From: a virus
IMG/VR virus record: IMGVR_UViG_3300037108_000055
Span: 1 to 43,842 of that record
DNA length: 43,842 bases
Reading direction: 5' to 3' (one strand)
Shown in pieces: positions 17,192-25,153 of this stretch; the stretch's first letter is position 1; each line of letters starts with the position of its first letter. The position numbers and the translations under genes were made by a program. The notes under the pieces are model-generated. The model saw nothing but the letters and a program-made list of their open reading frames with translations. It made no database searches and was not told where the DNA came from.

Positions 17192-19525
17192 CTATTGAGC
17201 GCCCTGCTCGCCTGGCGCAATTGGCAGCGTGTGCCAGTAATCGGCCTGCGAACCGTCCGCGTAGACTCCCAACGGCACGATGCGCACCTTGTAGCCGTAG
17301 ACCCCGAAGACTCCGCTCCCGCCGATCAACTGGTGGCGGAAGAGCCGCCCATAAATCGTCTTTCCGATCCCTACCACCGGATCTGTGAGGACAACTCGAA
17401 GAACCTGCCTGCCGCTGGTTGGCCCGACCAGTAGGCCCAAGTTACCGGTTCGCAGCGCCATGACACCGCCCGGAACGTCCGACGAGATGTTCAGCGTTGG
17501 CCCTCCCAGCGAGGCGTCGAAGTCAATCTCCACCTGGTCGATTACGCCGACTCCCTCCAGACCGTGGTTCGTGATGCCGCTGTCCCACGTCATGCCCTGC
17601 CGTGCCTCGATATAGTAGTGGAGCAACATCGGGCTCTCGACGACCGCCGGCTGTGTTCCGCTGGCCCCGGGCCCGGTGATTCGGATCGAGAGGTTAAAGC
17701 TCTTGATCGGTTTCCCTACCAGGGCCGAGACGTAGTAGCCCGTGGGGTACACCAGGGGAATGACCTGCTTCGTAAGAGCAGTCGAGGAGATTGTGGCCAG
17801 AGTGAACGAATCGACCGGATGAGCGGCTCCAGCGTCCGCGTTCTTGTCAATACGGCAGATGATGGTCAGCGTCGCCCCCTGGGTGTTGTGCGACAGCACC
17901 AGGTCACCCCAGGTTTTCAGCCTGTCGGGCAGTCCGCAATCGTGATATTGCGATTGAAACGCCAGACGGCCCGTTCCGAGGTAGCCACTCTCGACGTTGA
18001 ACACGCCCGCTGCCGCTCCCAGAAATGTCGTGCCGACATCCAGGAACGCGCCATAGCCGGTCGAGGCCGCGAACCAGCGCCCAGAGGGGATATGCAAAAC
18101 GAGACTCCCGACCGGCGTGCCGCTCGAGGTGGTCGAGGGATACGAGACCCATAGGCGGCCGTTGCGGTGCCCAATCGCGCAGGGCCCCATCGACGCAGTA
18201 GCAAACAAAGGAAAATTCTCGGTCGCCAACCCACGGAAAAGCGGATCGACCTTAAAGCTGGCCTTCCCCGGCACGTCGTTATTGAACGTGTAAACACCGT
18301 CGGTCGAGACGAAGTGGTCGTTTGCCGCAGTGCTCACCACCGCCCGCGGCCCCACAACGCCCATCTCCGGCACTGCGACCTGAATCACCGAAGCCGAGTC
18401 CCCGCAGTCGCCGATCAGCACCCAGATCGACTTTGCGCGGTAGATCGCCAGGAAGCCGGGCCGGGCGATAATCGCCCTAATTTCGTCCCCTGAGTCAGTC
18501 CCGATATCCGCCCAGTTGCCGTCGTAGTCGTCGCCTGAGCCGGGGAAGAAAGCCGGTTGAAGAGGTGGTGTCCACCAGATGCGGTTTGGATGGTCCGCGG
18601 AATTGCCCACCACGATGCGCCCGTTATAGACCTGGTTGCACATGATGCTCGCCTTTGGCGGCTTATCGTGATCGGCTTCCATGATGGTGCCGAGTAGCAG
18701 CAGTGAGGTGTCGTCGAAGCCATCCGAGGGGTTGCCGGTATCTACGAAGGTGGCCGTCGTGACGGGAATGGGGTTCGGGTTGACAAGGTACGGAGTGGCA
18801 GCCACGTCCGGATTGTCCGAGGTGTACGCCGGCACGTTGCGGTAGACATTCCAGCCCGTCGCCTCCGGCGGAGCGCCCGTTGGTTGCGTGATCGTATTGG
18901 CGTAGCTGTCCAGGTTGGTGCCGTGGCTGCCGCTGCCGCTGCCCGCGCTGGCCGAGGGCGATGGATTCGTCTCGCCGAGAGCGTCAGTCACCCAGGTGAC
19001 GTAGTAGGTGTCCCACCAGTCGACCTTCTTTGATCCCGTGGCTGGCAAGGTGGGAACCGCACTCGTCGGGGTGGCCAGGTTGGTAGGCGCCGAAACGGTC
19101 CAATCGCTCGACGCGATGCCGTTGTCCCTGCGCTGCTTCGCCTGGTTCATGATCCACAAGTACCCCTGGTAGGAAAGCATCCCGAGGGGATAGCCGTCGT
19201 AGTCTGTATTTATGGGCGCTTCCGAGGCGCGCCCGACCTGGCACAGCTTCGAGCCGTCGGAGAAATACAGGCGGTTGGCGCCTGCGGAGCTGACCTGGCA
19301 CAAGCTGTTCTGCCCCGTGGGGCTCGTCGAGCTCAGTAAGCCGGGCTGCGGAGCCTGCTCCAGCCTGCCATCGGACCCCGCGAACCAGTCCGTGAGGTCC
19401 AGGCATTCGCCTTGCGGAACATTCACCAGGTCTGTCAACGCTGCGCGCCGCGGGTTCTGGTCGGACGGCACAAGCAGGTCCAGACCTCCGGGGGTGATGC
19501 GCTGTTCGTTAAGCTTGTAGGACAT
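17192..19525 (-). CDS. Tail nozzle/stabilisation beta-propeller protein
   Basis: I prefer the ATG at 19525 (MSYKLNEQRITPGG) over a TTG 12 bp upstream. About 777 residues. The N-terminal two thirds repeat short W/Y-rich blades (GYLWIMNQAK; NGRIVVGNSADHPNRIWWT; FLAIYRAKSIWVLIGD; NGRLWVSYPST). This is the pattern of the beta-propeller nozzle or stabilisation proteins that close the portal-adaptor channel of podoviruses. Residues about 670-777 carry the duplicated beta-sandwich module (VRIVPLGVYADGSQADYWHT). Its start codon overlaps that of a divergent plus-strand gene. Confidence 0.8.
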   Translation of the reverse strand: MSYKLNEQRITPGGLDLLVPSDQNPRRAALTDLVNVPQGECLDLTDWFAGSDGRLEQAPQPGLLSSTSPTGQNSLCQVSSAGANRLYFSDGSKLCQVGRASEAPINTDYDGYPLGMLSYQGYLWIMNQAKQRRDNGIASSDWTVSAPTNLATPTSAVPTLPATGSKKVDWWDTYYVTWVTDALGETNPSPSASAGSGSGSHGTNLDSYANTITQPTGAPPEATGWNVYRNVPAYTSDNPDVAATPYLVNPNPIPVTTATFVDTGNPSDGFDDTSLLLLGTIMEADHDKPPKASIMCNQVYNGRIVVGNSADHPNRIWWTPPLQPAFFPGSGDDYDGNWADIGTDSGDEIRAIIARPGFLAIYRAKSIWVLIGDCGDSASVIQVAVPEMGVVGPRAVVSTAANDHFVSTDGVYTFNNDVPGKASFKVDPLFRGLATENFPLFATASMGPCAIGHRNGRLWVSYPSTTSSGTPVGSLVLHIPSGRWFAASTGYGAFLDVGTTFLGAAAGVFNVESGYLGTGRLAFQSQYHDCGLPDRLKTWGDLVLSHNTQGATLTIICRIDKNADAGAAHPVDSFTLATISSTALTKQVIPLVYPTGYYVSALVGKPIKSFNLSIRITGPGASGTQPAVVESPMLLHYYIEARQGMTWDSGITNHGLEGVGVIDQVEIDFDASLGGPTLNISSDVPGGVMALRTGNLGLLVGPTSGRQVLRVVLTDPVVGIGKTIYGRLFRHQLIGGSGVFGVYGYKVRIVPLGVYADGSQADYWHTLPIAPGEQGAQ

Positions 19526-19862
19526 GAGGCTGTACAACCGATCGGACTTCTTGCGGCTTCCCGAAGGCGTTATCTACTGCAAAGGCGAGCCGTACGCTTT
19601 TGGCGAACTCTCAGTGAAGGGAGAGAGTTGGACAAACGACTTTCTCTGCCTGGGCCTCCAATGGATCGAGGCCGACGACTCCGGCCAGGCAACCGACCAC
19701 TTGGACTCAATGCTCACGACAGGGGCCACTTTCCCCTTACAGAATTCCTACGGACGCGACGGCCTCTTCAATGAAAAGGACATCTTCCTCGTCTACGAAC
19801 CATCCGATTTGCGCGCCATGGTCGAGCACTTCACACATGCCCTCGGCCTTCCTGTGCCGTAG
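19524..19862 (+). CDS. Moron-like phage protein of unknown function (112 aa)
   Basis: The ATG at 19524-19526 shares two bases with the minus-strand nozzle ATG (CATG at 19523-19526). The sequence looks like a compact soluble protein (FLRLPEGVIYCKGEPYAFGE, then KGESWTNDFLCLGLQW, SYGRDGLFNEKDIFLVYEP). It matches my memory of a small phage hypothetical family with PEGTIYCKG and YGRDG motifs, but I cannot name a role. AGGA directly precedes the start. It is read against the late operon and followed by the Tat-signal gene. Confidence 0.75.
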   Translation: MRLYNRSDFLRLPEGVIYCKGEPYAFGELSVKGESWTNDFLCLGLQWIEADDSGQATDHLDSMLTTGATFPLQNSYGRDGLFNEKDIFLVYEPSDLRAMVEHFTHALGLPVP

Positions 19863-19886
19863 ACGCCATGGATTACAATTGAAGGC

Positions 19887-20180
19887 GTGAACCGCCGTGG
19901 TTTTTTCTCACTGATTGCCGCCCTGGCGAGTCCGACGCTACTTGGCGCTATTCCCCAGATGCCACCGCAGGTATCCTGCGTGCAGCGCCTGCGGTCCTTC
20001 CGGATCTGCTACATGCCAACCGACCAAAAATTACGCACGGCGCTCGTCACTCCTGAAGCTCTGGAGGGCGGCCGCATCGTCCACCTCTCCGGCGGAGTCG
20101 CCGTTCAGCTCCGCGCGGACGGCATCTTAATCAACGCCAGTTCTAGGCCCATCCGCATGGGTTACGCCCCCTTGCCGTAG
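19887..20180 (+). CDS. Moron with twin-arginine signal peptide, exported protein (97 aa)
   Basis: The GTG opens MNRRGFFSLIAALASPTLLG, a short twin-arginine (Tat) type signal. The mature part is about 75 residues with little similarity that I can place (SFRICYMPTDQKLRTALVT; GGVAVQLRADGILINASSRP). TACAAT ends 7 nt before the start, so it may have its own promoter and a leaderless message. Its 3' end overlaps the convergent adaptor gene by 19 bp. A prophage-expressed envelope protein, for example in superinfection exclusion, is a reasonable guess only. Confidence 0.65.
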   Translation: MNRRGFFSLIAALASPTLLGAIPQMPPQVSCVQRLRSFRICYMPTDQKLRTALVTPEALEGGRIVHLSGGVAVQLRADGILINASSRPIRMGYAPLP

Positions 20181-20785
20181 TACTTCTCAAAAATCTGCTC
20201 GTACATCTTGACCCGCGCCGCGCAGTGCTGCGCCAGGTCCGGAATCTCCGACTCGCCTTCTCTCCCGTAGGCCTTCGCGAGAACGAAGAAAGCGAGGTAG
20301 CCTGCCACCGGAGCGGGCGCTTGCAAAAGCACGTTCACCCCGGCCACGTCGATGTCCGGCGGGTACATACTACAAATCATGGGCAGCGAGACCGCCGTTG
20401 TGGGGACTGGCGCCAGGCCCACTGCCGTGATGCCGATATCGTCCTCATACCAATGGTCCGGAGCGCCAGCCGTGGCCTGAAAGCCTGGGTCTCTCGATTC
20501 CAACTCGATCACGGTTGCCGGCCGCAGGGGTGACGTGCCGAAGGAGATATGCAGCGTGGCGCTGTGGCGGGAGGGAAGAGAGTATGTGGCCGTACCGCCG
20601 GCAGTCGTGATCGAGGTGTCGCGCTCCACGAAGAGCATGGCAGAGCGTGAAAGCTGTTTTGCCGCTTCATCCACCCATTGGATGAGGTCGGTGGAGCCCC
20701 AGAAGGTCAGATGCGCCAGGCTGTCCGAATGCAAATCGGGCAGCAGGTTGGAGATTACCGTCGTCGTGTTGATCTCACCGGCCAT
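20162..20785 (-). CDS. Head-tail adaptor-like protein C (207 aa)
   Basis: The start ATG overlaps the upstream TAA (TAATG), so the longer upstream reading in this frame is discarded. The layout is an N-terminal helix (LIQWVDEAAKQLSRSAMLF), a beta-sandwich (LRPATVIELES, FQATAGAP, DDIGITAVGLAPVP) and a C-terminal helix (LAQHCAARVKMYEQIFEKYY). This matches gp4-like head-tail adaptors of podoviruses. It is clearly related to the upstream neighbour (RLRPSTIGELDG, WQATAGTAARYC), so the two arose by duplication. Probably docks below the portal. Confidence 0.7.
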   Translation of the reverse strand: MAGEINTTTVISNLLPDLHSDSLAHLTFWGSTDLIQWVDEAAKQLSRSAMLFVERDTSITTAGGTATYSLPSRHSATLHISFGTSPLRPATVIELESRDPGFQATAGAPDHWYEDDIGITAVGLAPVPTTAVSLPMICSMYPPDIDVAGVNVLLQAPAPVAGYLAFFVLAKAYGREGESEIPDLAQHCAARVKMYEQIFEKYYGKGA

Positions 20786-21507
20786 TACTTCTGCTCCCTT
20801 GCCGCCTGGCGCTTCAGAATCTCGTCGATCAAATCCGATCTGTCGAACAGCGCCAACTCGAAGGGCTGCACGTCGTACCGCGCTGCTTGGCTTCGCGCTC
20901 TCACGTAATCGCCGAGCCCCGTCATTGAGTCCAGAAACGTGTTCAGGCAGCCGAGGCCTCGCGCGAGTTGCTGCGCGCCTTCCTTCAGCCGGCATCTGTA
21001 TACGCCGTACTCCACCAGGTCCTGGTGATAGCTGGCTGGAATCACCGGCGTATCGTTCGCGCCGAGGGCCGCCGGCGAGTAGGCGTAGGTGAATTGGGCC
21101 GTGGCCGTCTGCTGCGGGGTCACCATCAGCAGGTTCGATCCCAGGGTGCAGTACCGCGCCGCCGTGCCTGCGGTGGCCTGCCATGCCGGGTTCCAGCCGT
21201 CGAGCTCGCCGATTGTCGACGGCCGCAGCCTCACGCCCGCCACCGTGATTCTCAGCGGAACAAGGAAATCGGTCAGCGTCGAGCGTTGGGTGTACCAGCA
21301 GCCGCTCAGAGAGAAGGCCACCGTCTTCTGTAGGCAGAGGGTCAAGAGCACCGCGAGTTGTTGCCCCTCGTTGATGGCCGCGAGAACCTCGTCCGCCACC
21401 ACCACGCCGCCCACGGTTGGCCCGCTTCCCACTACGACCGATACCGGCGCAGCCGGGCTGTCGTCGATCCGCGTGATGATCCTGCCGGCGATGTCCGCGA
21501 CGGTCAT
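20785..21507 (-). CDS. Head-tail adaptor-like protein B (240 aa)
   Basis: ATG start. N-terminal helix (DEVLAAINEGQQLAVLLTLC), central beta-sandwich (VRLRPSTIGELDG; WQATAGTAARYC; NLLMVTPQQTATAQFTYAYS) and a long C-terminal helix ending in charged residues. It is a paralogue of the next gene and structurally similar to the upstream 282-residue protein. A tail-connector or closure role is inferred from fold pattern and position. Confidence 0.7.
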   Translation of the reverse strand: MTVADIAGRIITRIDDSPAAPVSVVVGSGPTVGGVVVADEVLAAINEGQQLAVLLTLCLQKTVAFSLSGCWYTQRSTLTDFLVPLRITVAGVRLRPSTIGELDGWNPAWQATAGTAARYCTLGSNLLMVTPQQTATAQFTYAYSPAALGANDTPVIPASYHQDLVEYGVYRCRLKEGAQQLARGLGCLNTFLDSMTGLGDYVRARSQAARYDVQPFELALFDRSDLIDEILKRQAAREQK

Positions 21508-21523
21508 GCTTGACCTGAGTGCC

Positions 21524-21859
21524 TCATAGCCCGCACCTTTTCCAGATCTGCCACCAATGCTTCGCGCGCCGGCACGCGACGCACTGATTGATCCTGTCGA
21601 TGAGATCCCTCAGCCCTCGCGTCGCCTGTTCAACCGTGGTCGCGTTGGCTCGCAACTCATTGGAGATCGCCGTCTCCACTTCGTCGGATGCCAGCCAGTA
21701 GGCTTGGCGCTCGGTGTCGCACGCGTCGGTCGTTCTCAGGCACGCCAGCAGCGCCTGTTCCGCGGCGGCGCTCTTGGAGACGGCTGCCTGATACTCTGGG
21801 GAACCCTGCTGCGCCGTCGCGGCCATAGCCACGAGAATCACGCTAATTAAGAGCCTCAC
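21524..21859 (-). CDS. Small secreted or membrane protein (111 aa)
   Basis: I take the GTG at 21859, which overlaps the upstream stop (GTGA). It gives MRLLISVILVAMAATAQQ, a clear signal peptide, followed by a helical mature part with paired Cys (LLACLRTTDAC; INQCVACRRAKHW). The longer reading upstream is the shadow of the adaptor gene. A signal peptide plus helix between tail genes would suit a spanin-like or periplasmic lysis accessory protein, but no lipobox is present and the family is unknown. Confidence 0.6.
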   Translation of the reverse strand: MRLLISVILVAMAATAQQGSPEYQAAVSKSAAAEQALLACLRTTDACDTERQAYWLASDEVETAISNELRANATTVEQATRGLRDLIDRINQCVACRRAKHWWQIWKRCGL

Positions 21860-22704
21860 CGGTACCCCCTCCTCAGCCTGTGCCGCGTGTAGTAGCTGTC
21901 CAACTGCATGACCGCCGGCGCCATCCCCTGGGCTTCCGATGTCCGCATATTCTGAAGCGCAGCCTTGGCCAGGGTGGCGTGGAACGTCGCTCCCGTGTAG
22001 TCCTTCAGATGCGCCTTGATGCGCCCTGTCACCCCTTCCACCAACGCGGCCGGCTGCATCCACACCTGGAGGATTGTGCTCGTGGAACTGAGGTCCGCGG
22101 CCTCCGACACGTAGGTGTACGGAATGCCGATGGCCTGGTCGGGCACTGGATAGAGCTCGACCTCCATGTTCGGAGGCGTCGAGTTGTCGTCCATTCTCGA
22201 TGCCCAGGCCGTGGGAGTACCTGACTGCACCCTGCAGGGGTCGCTCTGGTTCAACTGCGCGATCGAGAAGCGCTGCAACTTGTCGAAGGCCGTGTCCTGG
22301 AGCGTCCGACAATTCGCCGGCAGGGCGTAGACGTTCTGAAAGATCGAATAGCTGGAGCCTGCCGCGCTGGGGCCTTCGTAGGGCCGATCCAGCGTGCCCG
22401 TGGTGGCTGTCAGCCAGGTGAACGTGTAGAACTCATCCCGCCCAGCCACGCGAAATTGTAGCCCCGACATGCCCGTGACCCAGGTTGTTCCGGTGCCGGC
22501 GATTGCCGTCGATCCCCGAAACACTGCCACCGGGCCCGTCGTGTAGGGCGCCGTGGTTTCCAGGACCGCATCGACGTTCAGCCGCGACCAGGGCAACTCG
22601 CCCAGGATCTCCGCGTAGCGGTCGCCGATCCAGCCCTCGATGAGATCGAGGGACACCCCTGGGAAGGCTTGGGTGAGACGTAACTTCAGATCGCCGTAGG
22701 TCAT
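21856..22704 (-). CDS. Head-tail adaptor-like protein A (282 aa)
   Basis: ATG start. The first 40 residues (LKLRLTQAFPGVSLDLIEGWIGDRYAEILGELPWSR) are the helix and W..L pattern typical of podovirus adaptor proteins. These are followed by a beta domain and a C-terminal helical region (LAKAALQNMRTSEAQ). This would be the first tail-side protein below the portal. Two more adaptor-like proteins follow in the same operon, separated by the small signal-peptide gene. Confidence 0.7.
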   Translation of the reverse strand: MTYGDLKLRLTQAFPGVSLDLIEGWIGDRYAEILGELPWSRLNVDAVLETTAPYTTGPVAVFRGSTAIAGTGTTWVTGMSGLQFRVAGRDEFYTFTWLTATTGTLDRPYEGPSAAGSSYSIFQNVYALPANCRTLQDTAFDKLQRFSIAQLNQSDPCRVQSGTPTAWASRMDDNSTPPNMEVELYPVPDQAIGIPYTYVSEAADLSSTSTILQVWMQPAALVEGVTGRIKAHLKDYTGATFHATLAKAALQNMRTSEAQGMAPAVMQLDSYYTRHRLRRGYR

Positions 22705-22718
22705 AGATTCTCAGTTCG

Positions 22719-22856
22719 CTACCACGCCATGCAAGGCCTGTAGGCTACATAACCACAGGTAGAAGTCGCTGGGTTGTAACTGTACCCCGCCGGGCACGTC
22801 TGCGCCCAGCAGGACATTGCGGCGACCATGGCCGCCAGAAAAACAGTCGGTTTCAT
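22719..22856 (-). CDS. Tiny secreted Cys-rich peptide (45 aa)
   Basis: The ATG overlaps the upstream stop as ATGA, and the 45 codons end at TAG. It reads as a signal peptide (MKPTVFLAAMVAAMSCWAQ) followed by a compact mature part TCPAGYSYNPATSTCGYVAY and PCMAW. The Cys spacing in CPAGY....TSTC resembles small carbohydrate-binding or EGF/chitin-binding-like motifs, but it is too short to assign. Easily missed by length cut-offs. It may be exported during infection or attached to the virion. Confidence 0.55.
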   Translation of the reverse strand: MKPTVFLAAMVAAMSCWAQTCPAGYSYNPATSTCGYVAYRPCMAW

Positions 22857-23179
22857 TGACTCATCCTCGGTCTACCCCTCCTCGCTTCTCCCACACCCGC
22901 CGCTATCAGCCGGTCCAGCTCCGCGAACCGCCGCTCGCGAATCGTGATGGTCGTCCGGATCTCCGGCTGAGGCTCAAAATCCCCTTGTTCTTCGCCGCGG
23001 CGCTTAGTGCGCAATGCGGGCCGCCGGAAGGTCCCATACACCATCCCGAGTCGGCGAAACGCCTGCTCCACCGCGAACCAGGAACTTTTCAGCCGGCCAT
23101 CCGGTCCGCCATATTCACGCACAAATCGGAAAGCTTGGTAATCCGATTCCGTGATTGGCGGGATGAAGCTCGGGCTCAT
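22853..23179 (-). CDS. Small virion-associated protein (108 aa)
   Basis: I use the ATG at 23179, which overlaps the upstream stop (ATGA). The N-terminal half (FIPPITESDYQAFRFVREYG, then SSWFAVEQAFRRLG) is helical and the C-terminal half is basic (FRRPALRTKRRGE; IRERRFAELDRLIAAG). It is coupled to both neighbours. Family not recognised. Confidence 0.65.
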   Translation of the reverse strand: MSPSFIPPITESDYQAFRFVREYGGPDGRLKSSWFAVEQAFRRLGMVYGTFRRPALRTKRRGEEQGDFEPQPEIRTTITIRERRFAELDRLIAAGVGEARRGRPRMSQ

Positions 23180-23697
23180 CGGCTCCCGTCCACCACCAGC
23201 CGCGCGCCCGGTGCAATCACCGTCGTATGCGTCGGGCGGATCACCCAGCCGTTGTCGCTCGATATGGTGCCGGATGTGATCGTGGTATCGTAGTTGCCCG
23301 CGTTCGTGCCGCTCAGCGCGAGCGGCCCAGCCATTCCCACCGGCCCCAGCATCCACACGCCCGTGAGTGAGCTCGTTGTCCCGCCCACCGTCACCGCTCC
23401 ACCATCGCTGTCGATGGTGCCCGTCCCGGCTACCGTTCCCTCGACCAGTAGCGAGCCGCCCTGAACGTCGATTGTGCCGCTGATCGTGCCGCCCTGCCAA
23501 TCCACAGCAGTTCCCGCGCCCGCGATGGCGTAGCCGCCGATCTCAGTCGCGCCAATAAAAGTCGCGGTGTACCCTACGTACATTGGCTCCGACGCGTCCG
23601 CTTCGTACCGCGGAGCCGATGCAGTGAGTACCCCCCATGCGGCCAAATACAAGCAGAGCACAGCCCCGCCGATTGCCAGAGGCCTTACGGTTCGCAT
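23176..23697 (-). CDS. Membrane-anchored beta-solenoid-like protein (173 aa)
   Basis: The ATG at 23697 lies 13 bp inside the preceding gene; the longer reading in this frame is a shadow. An N-terminal hydrophobic segment (PLAIGGAVLCLYLAAWGVL) is followed by Gly/Thr-rich short repeats (GGTISGTIDVQGGSLLVEGT, GAVTVGGTT). These look like a left- or right-handed beta-solenoid. It could be an exported surface protein or a virion protein whose leader is removed. No catalytic motif. Confidence 0.6.
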   Translation of the reverse strand: MRTVRPLAIGGAVLCLYLAAWGVLTASAPRYEADASEPMYVGYTATFIGATEIGGYAIAGAGTAVDWQGGTISGTIDVQGGSLLVEGTVAGTGTIDSDGGAVTVGGTTSSLTGVWMLGPVGMAGPLALSGTNAGNYDTTITSGTISSDNGWVIRPTHTTVIAPGARLVVDGSR

Positions 23698-24827
23698 ATG
23701 TAGGTCACCGTCCCCGTCGCCGGCGTCGAGATGGAAATCCCCCCGGTCCCGCCATCCACTCCAAACGCTCCCACATTCGTGATCGTGATACCGGTGCTCG
23801 CCACCGAATAAGTGAACAGCAGCCCGGTCGAGCTGCTCACTACACACTTCGCCGTCGAGTGCGTGGCGCTGAATGAGACCGTGCAGCCGGTGGCCGCCGC
23901 GCCTTCCACCACGGTGCCGATATGATCCGTACCTGTGATGGATGGCGAGGTCCCGCACGAACTCGTAGCGATGGTCGCGGTACCCATCCACGAAGCGGCG
24001 CCCATCACGTCGCCGATGTTGAGCGACACCGCTCCGGTGTAACCATTGACGCTCTGCACGGTGCCGGGTGGCCCCTGAATCTCCGTCCAGTCGGCCATCG
24101 TCCCAGACGTGCCGCCGTTCTGGATGAATGTCTGGCTGAGATCCGAGCGGATAACAACATCCCCCTGCTGTACGCTGAGAGCCAGTTGAGCCGCCTCCGA
24201 AGCGACTACGTACGTGTTGATGATCGCGAGCGCCGGCATCTGGGCGCTCGGAATCTTGCCGGCCCCGTCCAGCGTCGCCACACCCGATGCGACGCCCATC
24301 TCGGAACGCTTCACCTGCGCATCGTTGGTCACGCTCGCCAAACAACCGATTGTGAGGACGCTTCCCAGAACGCTTGTGCTGCAATTCGCGGATGGCTTGA
24401 TCCTCAGCACGCTCGGAAAAGTCCCGAGGACGTTGCCGCTCCCGTCCAGCCCTTGCACCAGGAAGCTGTTGTTCTGGCAGTGCGCCGTGGAGCAGGCGAT
24501 CCACGCCAGCAGCAGCAGCACCGCCCCGCGCCAGAGCCACTGGCCGATGCGCGCGGCGGCGCCGGTCGCCGATGTCGCCGAATCTACCTGCGCCGCCGGC
24601 TCCCGAATCGCGGCATCCGTCGAGAGCTCCGTCGCCGGGCGCCAACTGGGATGCGTAAGCGCCGCGAAAATCACCGCCGCTTCCCGCTCGGCTTCCTCCA
24701 AGTGCGCAAATCCGCGATCCCCGCGCAGCACCTCGAGCGCCGCGGCCGGCACCTCCACGCTCAGCTCGTGGCCCACCAAGCGGGCGAGTTCCGGGAAGCT
24801 TTCCACCTTCACGCGCTCACTGGGCAT
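23685..24827 (-). CDS. Fibre-like protein with an internal hydrophobic segment (380 aa)
   Basis: Residues 1-90 are soluble and helical (FPELARLVGHELSVEV; FAHLEEAEREAAVIFAAL). Residues about 94-117 are strongly hydrophobic (GAVLLLLAWIAC). The rest is fibre-like: a GVATLDGAGKIPSAQMP motif common in phage fibres near 200, a collagen-like break (IQGPPGTVQSVNGYTGAVSL), then Ser/Thr-rich strands. A membrane segment in mid-protein is odd for a tail fibre. It may be a fusion of a short gene and a signal-peptide-bearing fibre gene. It overlaps both neighbours slightly. Confidence 0.65.
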   Translation of the reverse strand: MPSERVKVESFPELARLVGHELSVEVPAAALEVLRGDRGFAHLEEAEREAAVIFAALTHPSWRPATELSTDAAIREPAAQVDSATSATGAAARIGQWLWRGAVLLLLAWIACSTAHCQNNSFLVQGLDGSGNVLGTFPSVLRIKPSANCSTSVLGSVLTIGCLASVTNDAQVKRSEMGVASGVATLDGAGKIPSAQMPALAIINTYVVASEAAQLALSVQQGDVVIRSDLSQTFIQNGGTSGTMADWTEIQGPPGTVQSVNGYTGAVSLNIGDVMGAASWMGTATIATSSCGTSPSITGTDHIGTVVEGAAATGCTVSFSATHSTAKCVVSSSTGLLFTYSVASTGITITNVGAFGVDGGTGGISISTPATGTVTYICEP

Positions 24828-25140
24828 AGCCTACCGGCCTCCCTACCGCGTGCTCGTCCTGGAAAAAAGTGCTGGTAGTAGTCGGCTGAATGTACCCGAC
24901 CACCTGCCCCTGCGCGAATGGCGCGCCGCGCGACTCGAAGGCGTACTCGCGCCCGAGGGCCACGCGGCGCGGCCCCACCGTCGCTCCCGACGCGGTCACT
25001 TTCCAGACGTCGTAATCGGTGGTCGGCCAGTTGGCGACGCTCGGGTTCTCGCCCACCACGATCAAGCTGGTGAAGGTCTGCGCGGTGATCGGCGTTGTCG
25101 CCGCCGGCGCCTGGGTTGCCGTGAAAGTTCCGGCGTACAT
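24817..25140 (-). CDS. Small virion protein (107 aa)
   Basis: ATG preceded by GAGGAG. A beta-rich product (FTSLIVVGENPSVANWPTT, YDVWKVTASGATVGPRRVAL) with no hydrophobic segment. It is followed by an 11-bp overlap into the fibre-like gene. The position downstream of capsid genes suggests a head-decoration or head-completion part. Family unknown. Confidence 0.65.
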   Translation of the reverse strand: MYAGTFTATQAPAATTPITAQTFTSLIVVGENPSVANWPTTDYDVWKVTASGATVGPRRVALGREYAFESRGAPFAQGQVVGYIQPTTTSTFFQDEHAVGRPVGYAQ

Positions 25141-25153
25141 TGGGTCTCCTCCT

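Noticed and set aside
15914-17434. Plus-strand open frame of about 506 codons opposite the repeat protein
   Set aside because: Its apparent repeats are the complement of the 14-residue repeat array; composition is unnatural.
20786-21184. Longer start for adaptor-like protein C
   Set aside because: The extension is out of frame with, and overlaps, the paralogous adaptor B; the TAATG junction gives the start.
23698-24645. Minus-strand upstream extension of the beta-solenoid gene in another frame over the fibre-like gene
   Set aside because: Arg/Gly/Asp-rich shadow; the fibre-like frame has recognisable fibre motifs and the ATG at 23697 is a better start.
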